Below are positions 36,901 through 46,678 of a DNA stretch of 64,000 nt, in pieces. Both the position numbers and the translations under genes were made by a program. Position 1 is the first letter of the stretch. Each line of letters starts with the position of its first letter. The notes beneath the pieces were generated by a model. That model worked only from the letters and a program-made list of their open reading frames with translations. It did no database searches and was not told the DNA's origin. This stretch comes from Cyanoderma ruficeps (taxonomy: Eukaryota; Chordata; Aves; Passeriformes; Timaliidae): contig VZDJ01000012.1 in the NCBI GenBank assembly GCA_008694505.1, forward strand, positions 614,996 through 678,995, given 5' to 3'.

Positions 36901-39900
36901 ACATTTACTTGCACTTAAGCATAAAACCTTATAAAATTGAGGTCACAGCAGTTTATTTGCATCTCATTTTGTTGCACTGGGTGAGTGGGAAGGGTAAAAA
37001 CAAAGGCTGGACTGCTCTTGGTGCCTTTCAGGGCTGTTTCCTGGTGCACCACTAGATGTCCGGCCAGCTCCAGCCTGGGCCGGCAGGGAGCGGAGCCAAG
37101 CGGAATGGGACAGAGCTACTAGCACAGGCAGGATCATGGAATCACTAAGATTGGAAAAGCCCTCCAAGATGATCAAGTCCAACCATTACCCCAGCACTGC
37201 CAGGTCCACCACTAACCCATGTTCCCAAGTGCCACGTTCACACACTTTTTGAACACCTCCAGGAATGGTGACTCTACTACTGCCCTGCGCAGCCTCTTCC
37301 AATGCCCGACTACCCCTCCAATGGAAGATTTTTCCCAAGAGCCAACCTAAAACTCCCTTGGCCCAGCCTGAGGCTGTTCCCTCTCCTCCTGTCCCTGTTC
37401 CCTGGGAAGCAGAGCCCAACCCCCACCTGGCTGCCCCCTCCTGTCTGGGAGTTGTGCAGAGCCACAAGGTCCTGCCGTGAGCCTCCTTTTCTCCAGGCTG
37501 AGCCCCTTTCCCAGCTCCTTCAACTGCTCCTCAGAAGTTCTCCAGACTCTTCCTTGTGCTCCAGACCCTTCCCCAGCTCCACTGCTCATCTCTTGGCACA
37601 TTCCCGTGCCTCAAGAAGCATCGTGAACGTGAGAACAAGGAAATGGGAGAAGGCTGATGCCTCATTACACCAAACCAAGGGAGCACTTAAATCTGCAGGT
37701 ATTTTTTCTCAAAAGATGCCTTAAAAAAAAGCAACATTCCATAAATTCCAACCACAGCAAAGCATCCTGGTGGGTAAGAATTCCTGGGAATGGATAGCTT
37801 GCACTGCAAGTGACTTTCTTAATAATTTCCCTGGTTTTCCCTGCTGTGAGCACCTGCACTACAGAACACTGAGCCACTACAAAACAATTTCAACTCCAAA
37901 TTAGCTGCTCTTATTTATTGACTGCAGAGTGAGAAACCCACAGGTCCAGCCTCAGCCCAAGCTTTCCAAGAAATCTCCAAGAAATCCAGTCCAGGAACAT
38001 GGTGATCTGGGCAGCACATGAGCCAGTAAAACAGAAAAGCACCGAGGAAAAAGCTCAGAGTAAAAATGCAGTTTTAGATTCCAAGTTATTATTTGGATCA
38101 AAATCTTTTTTACTGCCTCCAAGTAAAACACCTCAGTGGAAATAGAACCATAATGTGTTAAGGAAACTGAAAGCATTCTCCTTATCTGTTCCAAGGAAGT
38201 GGCACCCGCCTGTTGCTCCCTGATAGGAACCTGTTGCCCGTGTTATCAGTGTCTTAACTGCCATGTGGCAGCCAGAGAAATACTAGAGCAGCTGGTCACA
38301 AGGTGTAAACACTCACATGGGGCTGAAACGAAGCAAATCTGGCTGCAATCACCAGGATTGCTGTTTCCCACGTTCCTCTGAGCTGTGACAGCCTGTGTAG
38401 GAGCATTCTGGGGAGGAGCAAGAGGCTGCATCTGGGGACGCCCGAGGTTTTGGTAGAAAGAGTTATTTTAAAAGGGCACTCACAACTGAAAGGTTTTACC
38501 TAGATCTTCCTCAATCCCCAGCTGCAGTTTCTTCCCCTCCATCTTCTCAATGTCCTCGTCATTGAACTTGTACCATTCGCCCGTCTGCGGGTCCTTCACG
38601 TGAGCGATGTAGTGCCCGGAGTAGGCACTTACTCCACGGTGTATGAGCACAGCACTCAGCTCGTACGTGTACACACCGTCTGCAAGGCAAGCAAAACTTA
38701 CACACAGCTCGGCAGCCAACAGCACTCATCCTTCCTGTCCTAAAACTTTGTGTTCTCACCAGGCAGCAAAGCCTGCACTTGAACTCACAGCTCTTCAGGA
38801 CATTGCTAAGAGAGTTGTGGCTTAATAACAAGGATGTTGTTTGAAATACAGGTTTCAAACAGCTCTTGCCAGAATTTTCAATCAAAAAGAGGATTCAGAG
38901 GAATCCAGAATCCCAGAATGGTTTGGGTTGGAAGCGATTTTAAAGCCCATCTTGCTCCACCTCTCTGCCATGGGCAGGGACATTTTCCACTATCCCAGGG
39001 TGCTCCAAGCCCTGTCCAACCTGGACTTGAACACCCCCAGGGATGGGGTAGCCACAGCTTCTCTGGGCACCCTGTGCCAGGGCCTCCCCACCCACACAGG
39101 GAGGGATTTCCTTCTAAACAGAACTACAGAGGAGATCTGCCAAGAGGCAATGGGCAAAGTTAAGAAAAGACTGCCCCAAACTCACTTTTTTGCTCCATGA
39201 AAGGCTCCATGTCCAGCAGCTCTGAGAAGCCGATGTAGGTATTCAGTTTCTTCTTGTGGCCAGTTTGTCTGTGCAGAGGAAAAGCTATGGCTCAAGGCAC
39301 AGTAACAACAGCTCACATCCCAGACCCCCCTTGAGCCTCCCTGAGCATCCCCTGAGAGGCTCTGACACCCTGTCACCCTTCAAATTTAAGCAGGAAAAGC
39401 AGAGTAGGTGACTTCCCCAATACCTTCCAGGATGTTGCCACTTACCTGTCAAACACAAAGCGCATGAGCTGCAGGTTGAGGGTGCAGGGCAGGCTGAGCA
39501 GCCGAATCTTCCTTGTGGCGTTTTGCTTGCTCTGACAAGTCTCACAAAAATAACGATTATCCCCTTCTAATTTTTCCTCCTGAGTGTGGAGAGGCAGAGG
39601 GAAAGGTCTTGAGAACATGTCAGCACTGAAAAGTCAGTTGAGCTACTCAACAGCTGGAGAATGCGAAGCACCAAAGTTATTTTAACTATTTAAGACTCTT
39701 CTCAGCTGCTTCCCAAATTTTTCTGAGTTAAAGACACACTAATGACTGCACTTTGCAGCATGGCCATAGCAGGCTGCTCTCACTTTAAGGCAAATCTTAG
39801 ACTGAATCAAGCCCCATTCCAAGTTCTCAGGTCTCTTACTCTTGCTCCTCGCTTGACTGAGTTGGTTTACACCAAAGAAAATAATTAAATCATCCCTTTT

Positions 39901-42900
39901 ATGAGTTCACATGGACCCAGTTAATATAAAGCCACATTTTAGCCTGGAAACTACAACCCTCTGCTCAGCCACCCAAAATCATCCTGCAGGAGCCCCTCAC
40001 TGCCTAAGCAGATACAAGGGCAGGACTAGGCCAGAGGAAAATTCCAACCCCCCTAAAAAACGTCACAGGGTTGCTTTGTGTGAAGGAGGGGCAGACAAAT
40101 GTCAAATTCACCAATTAAGGAATTTAATCTGTGCACACAAACCAGCTTTTTTTTTTTCCACAGCAGGCCTTCCAGGCAGAGCAACTGGTTTGCTGAGTGC
40201 ACCAGCAAGCAAGGAGCTCAGGGAAGGGGTTCGGGTTAGTTCTGTCCTAAATAGTTTGAGTGGAATCCACACCTTAGTGTGCCAGAGCTGAACTTCAGAT
40301 CCAGGCAAATTTTCAAGCTGAATTGAGAACACTTGCAGCTGTTCCTGCAGCTATTCCTGGCACTCCCAGGCACTTCTGAGAGCACATTTTTCAGCAGGGA
40401 ATGTCTCCTGTTGCTATGCAGATGAGCACTGACACAGAAAACATGGAAAGCAGCCGTTCTCCCAGTTCTCCCAGTGCTATCTGTGACAAAGCAGGCAGAG
40501 ACTTTTCCCTAACTTTCTTGGCAAAGTATTTTAACTAAAAATGCAACTTTCAAGTGCTTTTTAAAGCTGTAACAGGAGCATGTGATATGGAGCCATTCCC
40601 TGCTCCATGTCTCAATCCTGAATATTGGGTCTGCAGAAAAAAACATTTTCACTTGGATGCATCTGCCTGAGCCAAGTCAGTGGCTTCACTCTGACACCGA
40701 CCTCGAAGGCTGTGAATTGGAGGAAGAAATTGAAATTCCTTGCTAAAAATAGCAGGCCTCCAAACCCAACAAGCTCATACCTTGAGGAATTCTGTTATAC
40801 AGTCTGTCAACTGCTTGTGTCCTTGGATGTTTAACTCCAGCTCGTAAAATTTAGACACCAGTTTAGATTCTCTGCCACACTGGTTACAGCTGGGATGGGA
40901 AAGAAGACAGAAATACATCTGAGGACAGGTCAGGGCTCACGTGTCGGGGCCCCCAAGCCTTTAGTAAAATATTCCTTGAATATAACCAGGAGAAAAAGTG
41001 AAGTCAGGGCTAACGAGATTCCCACCTCCACACCATAAAAGCTCCAGCAGAAGGTTTAAACAGCTTAACAGCGCCTACCAGGACCTGTTGCAACTCGCAT
41101 GCACCGTTTTATATGATTTTTAAGGTGAAATTCATAGCTCTGAAAACACAGGAATGAAAATACAACATCCAGGATGCTGTTTTCTGGCTGCACGACCTGC
41201 CACTCCATTAACTCACCTGCAGGTTTAGTTAGTAAATTTTCATTAAAGGACTAAAAGCAGCTGGAGAACTGTCACAGCAACAATACACACAGAGGAACAT
41301 GAAAGGAAAAGGTAAATATTTTTCAGAAAGCATTTCTGATGCAGCTTAACTGCCTACTCTGGTTGTTAGGAGGGATTTTCCCCTCCCAAATCCTTCTAAA
41401 AATTTAAATATTTACAGAAAGGGTCTTCCCAAAATTATTACTTACACTGTGACATAAGCATACTCTCCACAGAACTGCTTTTGCACAATATTCCGGACAT
41501 CTGGGTTTTTCTGCTTGGACAAAGTATCTTCCAGCAGGGACATGAACAGCTTGGAAAACTCCTGGGCATCCTGAAAGAAAACACCAAGTTCATTAACAAT
41601 CCACGACAGCACAATCCCAACCCTGTTACCAATTCACTGCTAATTACCCTAAGCCCTTCACACAGGCTGCGCCAAGGCTCCGTGCATGGCGTGGAAAATA
41701 AAGACCAGGCAGGAGAACTAAGGAAAACAGAGGAATTTGGCTAAAAGGAGTGTGAGGCCCTCGGTGTGGGAGCATAGCAGGAGCTGCCCTGGCTCCCTGC
41801 CAATGCTGCCAGGGGTTTTGACTTCTGCCCTGCTCCTCCAAGGATTCTGGAAGGGATAAAAACCCTCCTGTGGAGCTTTCGAGCCCCTTGATCCTCATTT
41901 TTGCAGCTGTCCCTGCCCAGATCAGAGGTGAGAAGAGAAATGAAAACACCCCAAAAATGAGAAGCTGCCCTATGGGTGATCCCGACAAAGCTCCAGAGCT
42001 TCCCCACACCCAGTTCAGGGCCCTTCTCTCCCACCCTGGTTCTCCTCTTCCAAAAACAAACACGTTTGGCCTCTCTCAGCTGCCCTTTGGTGTCCCCGGT
42101 CAGCTTCCTTCCGCTCCTGACCCTCCCAAGGAAACATTTGCCAGTGCTCCGGCTCTTCCTTCAAAACCTCCCATTACCTCTCCAAGTGGATTCCCAAGCC
42201 ATGCCTCTCTCCCAGGCTCACTCCAGCTGCAGCCCCGTAGGGCCCTGCAGCACTTGCCTCCCACATGCTCCCCTTGAATCCTGGCTGGCTCCTGGTGCTT
42301 CACCTCACCCTGAAGATCTCGTCACCCTTGGGATCTCCTCACCACCCAACACCCCTCAGGAGGAGCAGCCCATGGAACACCTGCAGACGGACACTCACGG
42401 CAGCTCTGGCTCCCACCTGGCCTCATCCCATTGCTCCTGGTCTTCATACCACCACCCCCTTGGCTCCTCCTGATTTTCTGCACTCATCACTTCCTAGTGC
42501 ATTCCATTGCTCCCTGGGCTCCTCCTTATACACCTGTACTTGTCCCATTGTTTCATGTCCTGATCCCATCACTACCAGGGCTCCTCCTCATCTCTCTGTT
42601 GCATCCCATATCTCCCTGGACTCCTCCTGGTCTCCTCAGCCTCATTCCATTGCTCCTTAGCCCCAGCCCATCATTCCCTGGGTTCCTCCTATCTCCTTGT
42701 CCTCATCCCATTCCCCCTTGGGATCCTCCTGATCTCCCTCTCTCTATCCCATTGCTTCCTGTTCTCCTCCTCACCTCCCTGGCCCCATCCTATTCCTCCC
42801 TGGGTTCTTCCTGATGCCTCTGCACTCCTGACCTCCTGGTCTCCTCCTGTTTCCTCCATGCACTCTGGGAGGGGCCTGGAGCCCCACCTCCCCCTTCATG

Positions 42901-45560
42901 TTTGCACTCAGAAGCCAGACCCAACTAGGAGCTGCCTGACTGCCCAAGGATCATTCCCAGCTTCTGAAGTGGCAGGAATTCCCTTCACACACCTGCTGCT
43001 GCCCTGTGTCCAGCCCCAATGCCTTGACAAAGCCTGAAGGGTCGATGTAGCGCCGCTTGCTGTTCTGCAGCAAAGCAAACAGATACTGAAGGTGCTCACA
43101 GATGGTCTGGGGCTCATAATCTGAGAAAAACACAAGGAATTCAGGGTGAGAAGGGATAGCTCCAAGTGTTTCACAACTACTAAAAGTGATGGGGTAGGAA
43201 GGTAGTTTGAGTTGTCAGGAAAACTGAAGTGGATCATGTAGATGATGATGCCAAATCCCAGCACAAGCCACACAGAGAATAATTTAGGTTGGGAAAAATC
43301 CTTAGGATCATCAAGTCCAACTGTAAATATTTACATTCTGCAAATTGCAGATAGGAGGGTGGAGCCAGGCTCTGCTGCCAGGGAACAAGTGACAAGATGA
43401 GAGGAAATGACCTTGGGTTGTACCAGGGGAGGTCTAGCTTGGATATTAGGGAAAATTCCTTCATGGAAAGGTTAATCAGGCACTGGAACAGGCTGCTCAG
43501 GACAGTGGTGGAGTCACCAATCCTGGAAATGCTCAAAAACTGTCTGGATGTAACACCTGGGTTAATGGTGGGGTTGGCAGTGCTCAGGGAATAGTCAGAC
43601 GGATAATCTTGGAGGAGTTGTCCAATCTTACGGATTCCACGATTTCATCCTGCAGTGCCCAGCAAAAGCTGTGAGTGAAGGGTTTACACAACATGCACCA
43701 ATTACCCCAAAACCCAGCTTCTTATTTACCCCGGAAGGTGAAACATCATTTATAACCACCCTGAAACAGCAACAGAGTTGAGGTGGCTGCACTGACCCAG
43801 AGCTTCCCTGGGGCAAGCACCCATCAGAAAAAAACTGGGAGTGTCAATCCTATCTGGGGCCCAAATTTCAGCCCTGCCATGGGATAAGTGTAGCTCTGTG
43901 ACAGCACAGACCAGCCCTGATCCACATGTTCCACCCCCAGCACCACCACTAGGTCATTGTTGGAAGCAAGACCAAACCAAATCGTCATTCTCAACCAGCT
44001 CAAGTGATCTAAGACATGACTTTAATTAACGTTGGTTCATTCCCAAAATCCAGCTGATGGCTCCAAACTAACAGTGCAGCGATGCCATGTATGGCTGTAG
44101 CTTCACCCATGAACTCTCCTGATAAACCTTATCCCAATGTGCGATTTTAGGAGGAAAGGAACAACTCCCTTTCTCCCACATACCTGTGTCCTTGGGAACG
44201 CCATCCCCGCAGGCACTGGGGCACAGGTAGAGCGCCTGCCGCAGCTCCAGGTTCAGGAACCACATCTGCAGGAAGGTGTTGACGTAGCACGTGGCACCGA
44301 GGTTTGTCAGACCCACGAATGCGTTCTGGGAGGGGAGAAAAGGCCAGGAAAGGTCACCTTCCCTCGTCCCCAGCATCCCTCCTGGGCCCTGGGGGTGGGG
44401 TTTGGCGGTACCTTCTTGCGACGCTCGCAGTTGGGGTCGTCGATGTTGTGGAAACTGTTCTCGTCAATCTCGCCCAGCCACACGTGCTCCCCAATGCCCA
44501 CCAGGCAGTTGGGGTTCCCCCGGCAGTTCCTCCTGGGGAGCCAGATCCCAGCTGTCACCTCCATGCCCCTTGGGGGCTGCGAGGGTGACAGTGGAGGATA
44601 TGGGGAGGCATATAATGTTGAATAGGATGAGACATGGAACACCCCCCACTCCCCCCCCACGAAAACAGTGGTCATGGGTAAGAAAGCAGGTAGAGAACTA
44701 GAGGGGTTTTTAGGTAAAAAAGGGGACCCCAGGGGCAAGTACAGGACCAAGGGGGTCTCCTATATCTGGGAACCCAGGCAGGGACAGGACTTGCCCCAAC
44801 TCCAGGGTGAGTGCTGTACATCCATGCAAGAAGATGGGTTTCCTACAGCCCACAGGGATCCCCTAAAAATGGGGAACCAGGCAGAGAGAGGGGTCCCTAC
44901 AACCCTGGGATTATCCTATAAATGGGGAGAGAGAAACAAGGAGAGGGGGCCCCCACAACCCCAGGGGGGCTCCCCTATATCTGAAGACCCCAGCAACAAC
45001 GGGCCTCTCACAATAGGAGGGTGGTACCCTGTATCTGGTGAGCAGCCAGGTTGGGAGGGTCCCCTACTATGCCAGGGGAGTTCCCCTACATCTGAGGAGC
45101 CAGAGAACGACAGGGGTTCGCCATAACCCAGAGAAAGTCGGTTCCCTATGTCTGAGCAGAGAGGAACAGAGGTTCCCCACCAGCCCAAGGGAGTCCCCTA
45201 TATCTGGAGAGGATACATAAGGAGACACTGCTGAGAGCCGCCTCAGCCCCGGGGAATGGGGGTCCCCCAGAAAGGAACACGGGACAGCCTCCACCAACCC
45301 CGCGGGTCCTTGGGAGGGGCAGGGAACGCCCCGCGCCTCATGGCGGGAGGGAACACGGGGGGGTCCCCCCAGATCCCAAGAGCGCTGTCGGGGGGGGGTT
45401 CGGTGCCCGGCCCGGCCCCGCCGTACCGGCAGGCGCCGCGCTGGCAAGGCTCCAGCCGGACGCGATAGGCCGCCTCGATGTGCTCCTGCGCCACCGCCTC
45501 GGGCGGCACTGTCTCTGTCCAGCGCCACGCCGCCTTCTCCAGCTGCAGCCGCGGCGCCAT
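16965..45560 (-). CDS. USP48: USP48 deubiquitinase, complete (27 coding exons)
   Basis: Exons in transcript order: 45560-45427, 44532-44412, 44325-44184, 43120-42993, 41570-41446, 40889-40781, 39579-39446, 39268-39186, 38679-38500, 35944-35819, 33662-33513, 31186-30986, 29740-29626, 29492-29362, 28040-27969, 25184-25060, 24905-24783, 22896-22835, 22373-22263, 21652-21522, 20861-20755, 18939-18835, 18456-18301, 18146-18021, 17309-17261, 17112-17086, 16987-16965. They sum to 1032 codons including stop, giving 1031 residues against 1035 in human, all in frame. Domains: N-terminal segment, USP peptidase (Cys and His boxes), DUSP repeats, acidic linker, C-terminal ubiquitin-like domain ending G-T-G-L-L-G-H. 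The family enzyme removes ubiquitin from nuclear substrates, for example histone H2A and NF-kB factors, according to published work on the human protein. The ATG follows a CpG-rich promoter and matches the human M-A-P-R-L-Q-L-E start. Confidence 0.97.
17495..17900 (-). repeat. A-rich minisatellite in USP48 intron
   Basis: About nine imperfect 40-45 bp units of the type 'aggatattcctcctccaaaacaaa' lie between the exons at 17309 and 18021. The + strand is A/C-rich. Confidence 0.85.
20755..21652 (-). CDS. USP48: USP48 exons 20-21, third DUSP region
   Basis: Exon 21652-21522 reads [16 protein letters not shown], and exon 20861-20755 reads [16 protein letters not shown]. The 660-bp intron between them is largely a CR1 LINE fragment. 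Confidence 0.94.
20961..21440 (-). mobile_element. CR1 LINE 3' fragment
   Basis: The sequence begins on the + strand with 'tctgggttggaagagacctt' and continues with the familiar bird CR1 text (ccttctactatcccagattg; cttccaaggatggggcagcc). The CR1 3' end is therefore at the low coordinate, on the minus strand. It is truncated and encodes nothing intact. Confidence 0.9.
22263..28040 (-). CDS. USP48: USP48 exons 15-19, acidic linker and second DUSP region
   Basis: Exons 28040-27969 (poly-Glu linker; its acceptor is TAG), 25184-25060 (L-C-I-S-E-N-E-R-R), 24905-24783 ([10 protein letters not shown]), 22896-22835 (E-E-W-R-K-F-V) and 22373-22263 ([12 protein letters not shown]). All match human in order and phase. 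Confidence 0.94.
24233..24323 (+). other. Long hairpin (31-bp stem, 29-nt loop) in USP48 intron
   Basis: Arms 24233-24263 and 24293-24323 are complementary over 31 positions on + strand RNA, with only two G-U wobbles and no bulge. On the minus strand, which is the USP48 pre-mRNA sense, the two wobbles become A-C mismatches. The 91-nt overall size resembles a miRNA precursor or a palindromic mobile-element remnant. No match to a named miRNA is recalled. Confidence 0.6.
24595..24715 (-). mobile_element. CR1 LINE fragment, short
   Basis: Contains 'ccttccactatcccagatgc' and 'cttccagggatggggcagcc', diagnostic of CR1 3' ends. It is about 120 bp, in the intron upstream of the USP48 exon 22896-22835, with both ends degraded. 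Confidence 0.85.
25373..25403 (+). repeat. AAT/AAC microsatellite
   Basis: Short run of aac/aat trinucleotides in the 2.8-kb intron between USP48 exons at 25184 and 27969. Confidence 0.85.
25404..27968 (-). other. USP48 intron, no recognised element
   Basis: Single-copy-looking AT-moderate sequence. I see no CR1, exon or RNA gene. Short open frames are uninformative. Confidence 0.5.
29362..31186 (-). CDS. USP48: USP48 exons 12-14, DUSP-type region
   Basis: Exon 31186-30986 gives [12 protein letters not shown]. Exon 29740-29626 gives [12 protein letters not shown]. Exon 29492-29362 gives [14 protein letters not shown] and then a charged linker. These correspond to the first DUSP domain of human USP48. 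Confidence 0.94.
31187..33512 (-). other. USP48 intron, no recognised element
   Basis: A 2.3-kb intron between the exons ending at 31186 and 33513. No repeat family or exon was recognised by eye. Confidence 0.5.
33513..35944 (-). CDS. USP48: USP48 exons 10-11, end of peptidase domain and linker
   Basis: Exon 35944-35819 contains [17 protein letters not shown], the last strand of the USP fold. Exon 33662-33513 contains [10 protein letters not shown] through Y-Q-R-L-P-A-E-A. Its in-frame donor is the weak GTCTGT, with a stronger GTAAGA four bases further on that would shift the frame. Confidence 0.93.
35343..35730 (-). mobile_element. CR1 LINE 3' fragment
   Basis: Starts on + with 'aatcatggaatcttggagc' and continues with 'ccttccactatccctgtttg' and 'cttccagggatgaggcagcc'. 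It is antisense on + and ends about 90 bp before the USP48 exon at 35819. Confidence 0.9.
37134..37615 (-). mobile_element. CR1 LINE fragment, a different subfamily
   Basis: Contains 'tggaatcactaagattgga', 'atgatcaagtccaaccatta' and 'tgaacacctccaggaatggt', which are CR1 signatures distinct from the other copies here. Low coordinate is the 3' end. It lies in the intron between USP48 exons at 35944 and 38500. Confidence 0.9.
38500..38679 (-). CDS. USP48: USP48 exon 9 with catalytic histidine
   Basis: This exon carries the His box [15 protein letters not shown]; the catalytic His is codon 38614-38612. The W-Y-K-F-N-D-E-D block follows and supplies the third active-site residue. It ends in G-I-E-E-D-L, then a split Ala codon into 35944. 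Confidence 0.96.
38903..39125 (-). mobile_element. CR1 LINE 3' fragment
   Basis: Begins 'cccagaatggtttgggttgg' on + and runs through 'ttttccactatcccagggtg'. It sits only about 60 bp from the USP48 exon 39186-39268. Confidence 0.9.
39186..43120 (-). CDS. USP48: USP48 exons 4-8, USP palm and zinc-finger region
   Basis: Exons 43120-42993 ([10 protein letters not shown]), 41570-41446 (D-A-Q-E-F-S-K-L-F), 40889-40781 (C-N-Q-C-G-R-E-S), 39579-39446 (C-E-T-C-Q-S-K-Q) and 39268-39186 (Q-T-G-H-K-K-K-L). The C-x-x-C pairs C-N-Q-C and C-E-T-C are the zinc-ribbon ligands typical of USP fingers. Confidence 0.95.
42460..42830 (+). repeat. Minisatellite in USP48 intron
   Basis: Degenerate units of about 40-60 bp with core 'cattgctccctgggctcctc' and 'ctcctcctgatctccctg', strongly C/T-rich on +, between exons 41570 and 42993. 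Confidence 0.8.
43277..43345 (-). mobile_element. CR1 LINE 3' tip
   Basis: The + strand reads 'ttaggttgggaaaaatcctt' and then 'aggatcatcaagtccaac', a CR1 3' terminus in antisense orientation. It is followed within about 40 bp by a CR1 in the opposite direction. Confidence 0.8.
43380..43655 (+). mobile_element. CR1 LINE 3' fragment, sense orientation
   Basis: Reads as CR1 sense: 'tacaaggggaggtctagctt'-like sequence, then 'ttcatggaaaggttaatcag', 'cactggaacaggctgctcag' and a terminal 'ttccacgattt'. It is the only + strand CR1 seen in the window. Confidence 0.85.
44184..44532 (-). CDS. USP48: USP48 exons 2-3 with catalytic cysteine
   Basis: Exon 44532-44412 gives [14 protein letters not shown] and ends at E-R-R-K-K. 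Exon 44325-44184 starts [17 protein letters not shown]. The USP Cys-box nucleophile is codon 44289-44287. The loop after C-P-S-A-C-G-D-G is several residues shorter than in human before D-Y-E-P-Q-T. Confidence 0.96.
44650..45235 (+). repeat. Minisatellite in USP48 intron 1
   Basis: Degenerate units of about 60 bp built on 'ctcccctatatctgaggacc' and 'ccaggcagggac' fill most of intron 1. Confidence 0.75.
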
Positions 45561-45960
45561 AGCTCTCGTCGGCGCCCCGGGGCTGCCGCTGCCCCGGCGC
45601 AGTCCTTGCCCCGGTCCTTGCCCCGGTCCCGGCCCGGTCCCGATCCCGCCCGGCCCCTCCCGCCGCCGTCAGGGCAGGTGACGCCACGAGCGCGACGCGG
45701 TGACGGCGCGAGGTGCTGACGTTAGCGGGCAGCGACACCCCGGGCTGGGGGAGGGGCTTCCCCACGGGGGCGTGTCTTGGGCGCGCCAGGGGCGCGGCCT
45801 GCAGGAGCCGCCGGAGGGGGTGTGGCCTATGCGGCATCGGGGCGGGGCCCGCGGGCCATACGGGCGTAGCTGGTGTGGTGTGGGCGCGGCCTGCGCGGTC
45901 AGTGGGCGGAGTCTGTGCCGCGGGGCCGCGCTGGGTCCGTCGCGCCTCCCGCCATGCGCG
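45400..45960 (-). promoter_or_regulatory. USP48: USP48 CpG-island promoter
   Basis: CpG-dense DNA surrounds and precedes the USP48 start codon. It includes repeated 'ccttgccccggtcc' GC-rich units and a CRE-like TGACGTTA at 45717-45724. The start site is expected between about 45.6 and 45.7 kb. No + strand gene was found sharing the promoter. Confidence 0.7.
45427..45560 (-). CDS. USP48: USP48 exon 1 with start codon
   Basis: ATG at 45560-45558 gives [14 protein letters not shown], nearly identical to human. The exon ends inside an Arg codon at 45427, before GTACGG. It lies in a CpG island. Confidence 0.96.
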
Positions 45961-46400
45961 CTGTGCCCACCAGAGCCCTCCCAGCCCAGTACCCCGCCAG
46001 GCCCCTCTGCACCCCTGTGTCATTCCTCCGCACCCCTATACTACAGCCTCCCACGCCATAACAGCCCGGACACCCTGAACTTCCACAGCCCTATACCATG
46101 TCCCTCTATACCACGCAGCCGTAATACAATCCTTCCATACCACACCTCCCTGTACCATCACCTCCTGGGGCTCCGTACCCCCCTGCAGCCCCACCCCATG
46201 CCCCCTAAATCGTCCCACTATACCCCCCTCAGCACCCCTCAAACCATCTTGCCCACACCATACCCCCCTGCACCCCAATACGAAAGCCCCCCTATATCCC
46301 CACAGCACCCCCCAACCCTCATGCTCCCCATCCCATCGCTCCTGTACCCCCCATATTGCCCCGGCGCAGCCCCCAAACACGGCAGCTGCACTGGTTGTCT
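45961..46400. other. USP48-HSPG2 spacer
   Basis: C-rich low-complexity sequence ('cacccctataccac' units) between the USP48 promoter and the HSPG2 poly(A) region. No LDL-receptor class A exon (LDLRAD2) is visible, although that gene lies in this position in human as I recall. Confidence 0.55.
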
Positions 46401-46404
46401 CTCC

Positions 46405-46410
46405 TTTAAT
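46405..46410 (-). terminator. HSPG2: Candidate poly(A) signal of HSPG2
   Basis: TTTAAT on + is ATTAAA on the minus strand, about 270 bp after the HSPG2 stop. No minus-strand AATAAA is seen closer. Confidence 0.5.
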
Positions 46411-46678
46411 AGCTGTCCCTGCGAGGGGGTCCCTGTCAGCACCCCGATTGTCCCTCGTGCACCCACGCCGCCACCACCCTGGGGGGCACCCAGGCAGCCC
46501 GGCCACCCCGGCACAATTTCGGGGGGGCCGGTGGAAGGGGGGTGTAAACATTTTGGGGGTCCCAGCCCCCCCACCCAGCGTCACCCCAGGGCAGCGAAGC
46601 ACCGTTTCCTCCTGGTGGTTTTTTTTTGGAAAAGAATAAAATTGGCCAAATTCCCCCAAAACTCTGTTTTGGAGGGAA

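Noticed and set aside
45067..46023. 318-codon open frame on - around USP48 exon 1
   Set aside because: It covers USP48 exon 1 in a different frame and continues into promoter and intron sequence, so it is a GC-rich shadow.
45700..46400. Possible + strand gene sharing the USP48 promoter (LDLRAD2)
   Set aside because: Open frames here are low-complexity Pro/Ser sequence without LDL-A cysteines or splice structure.
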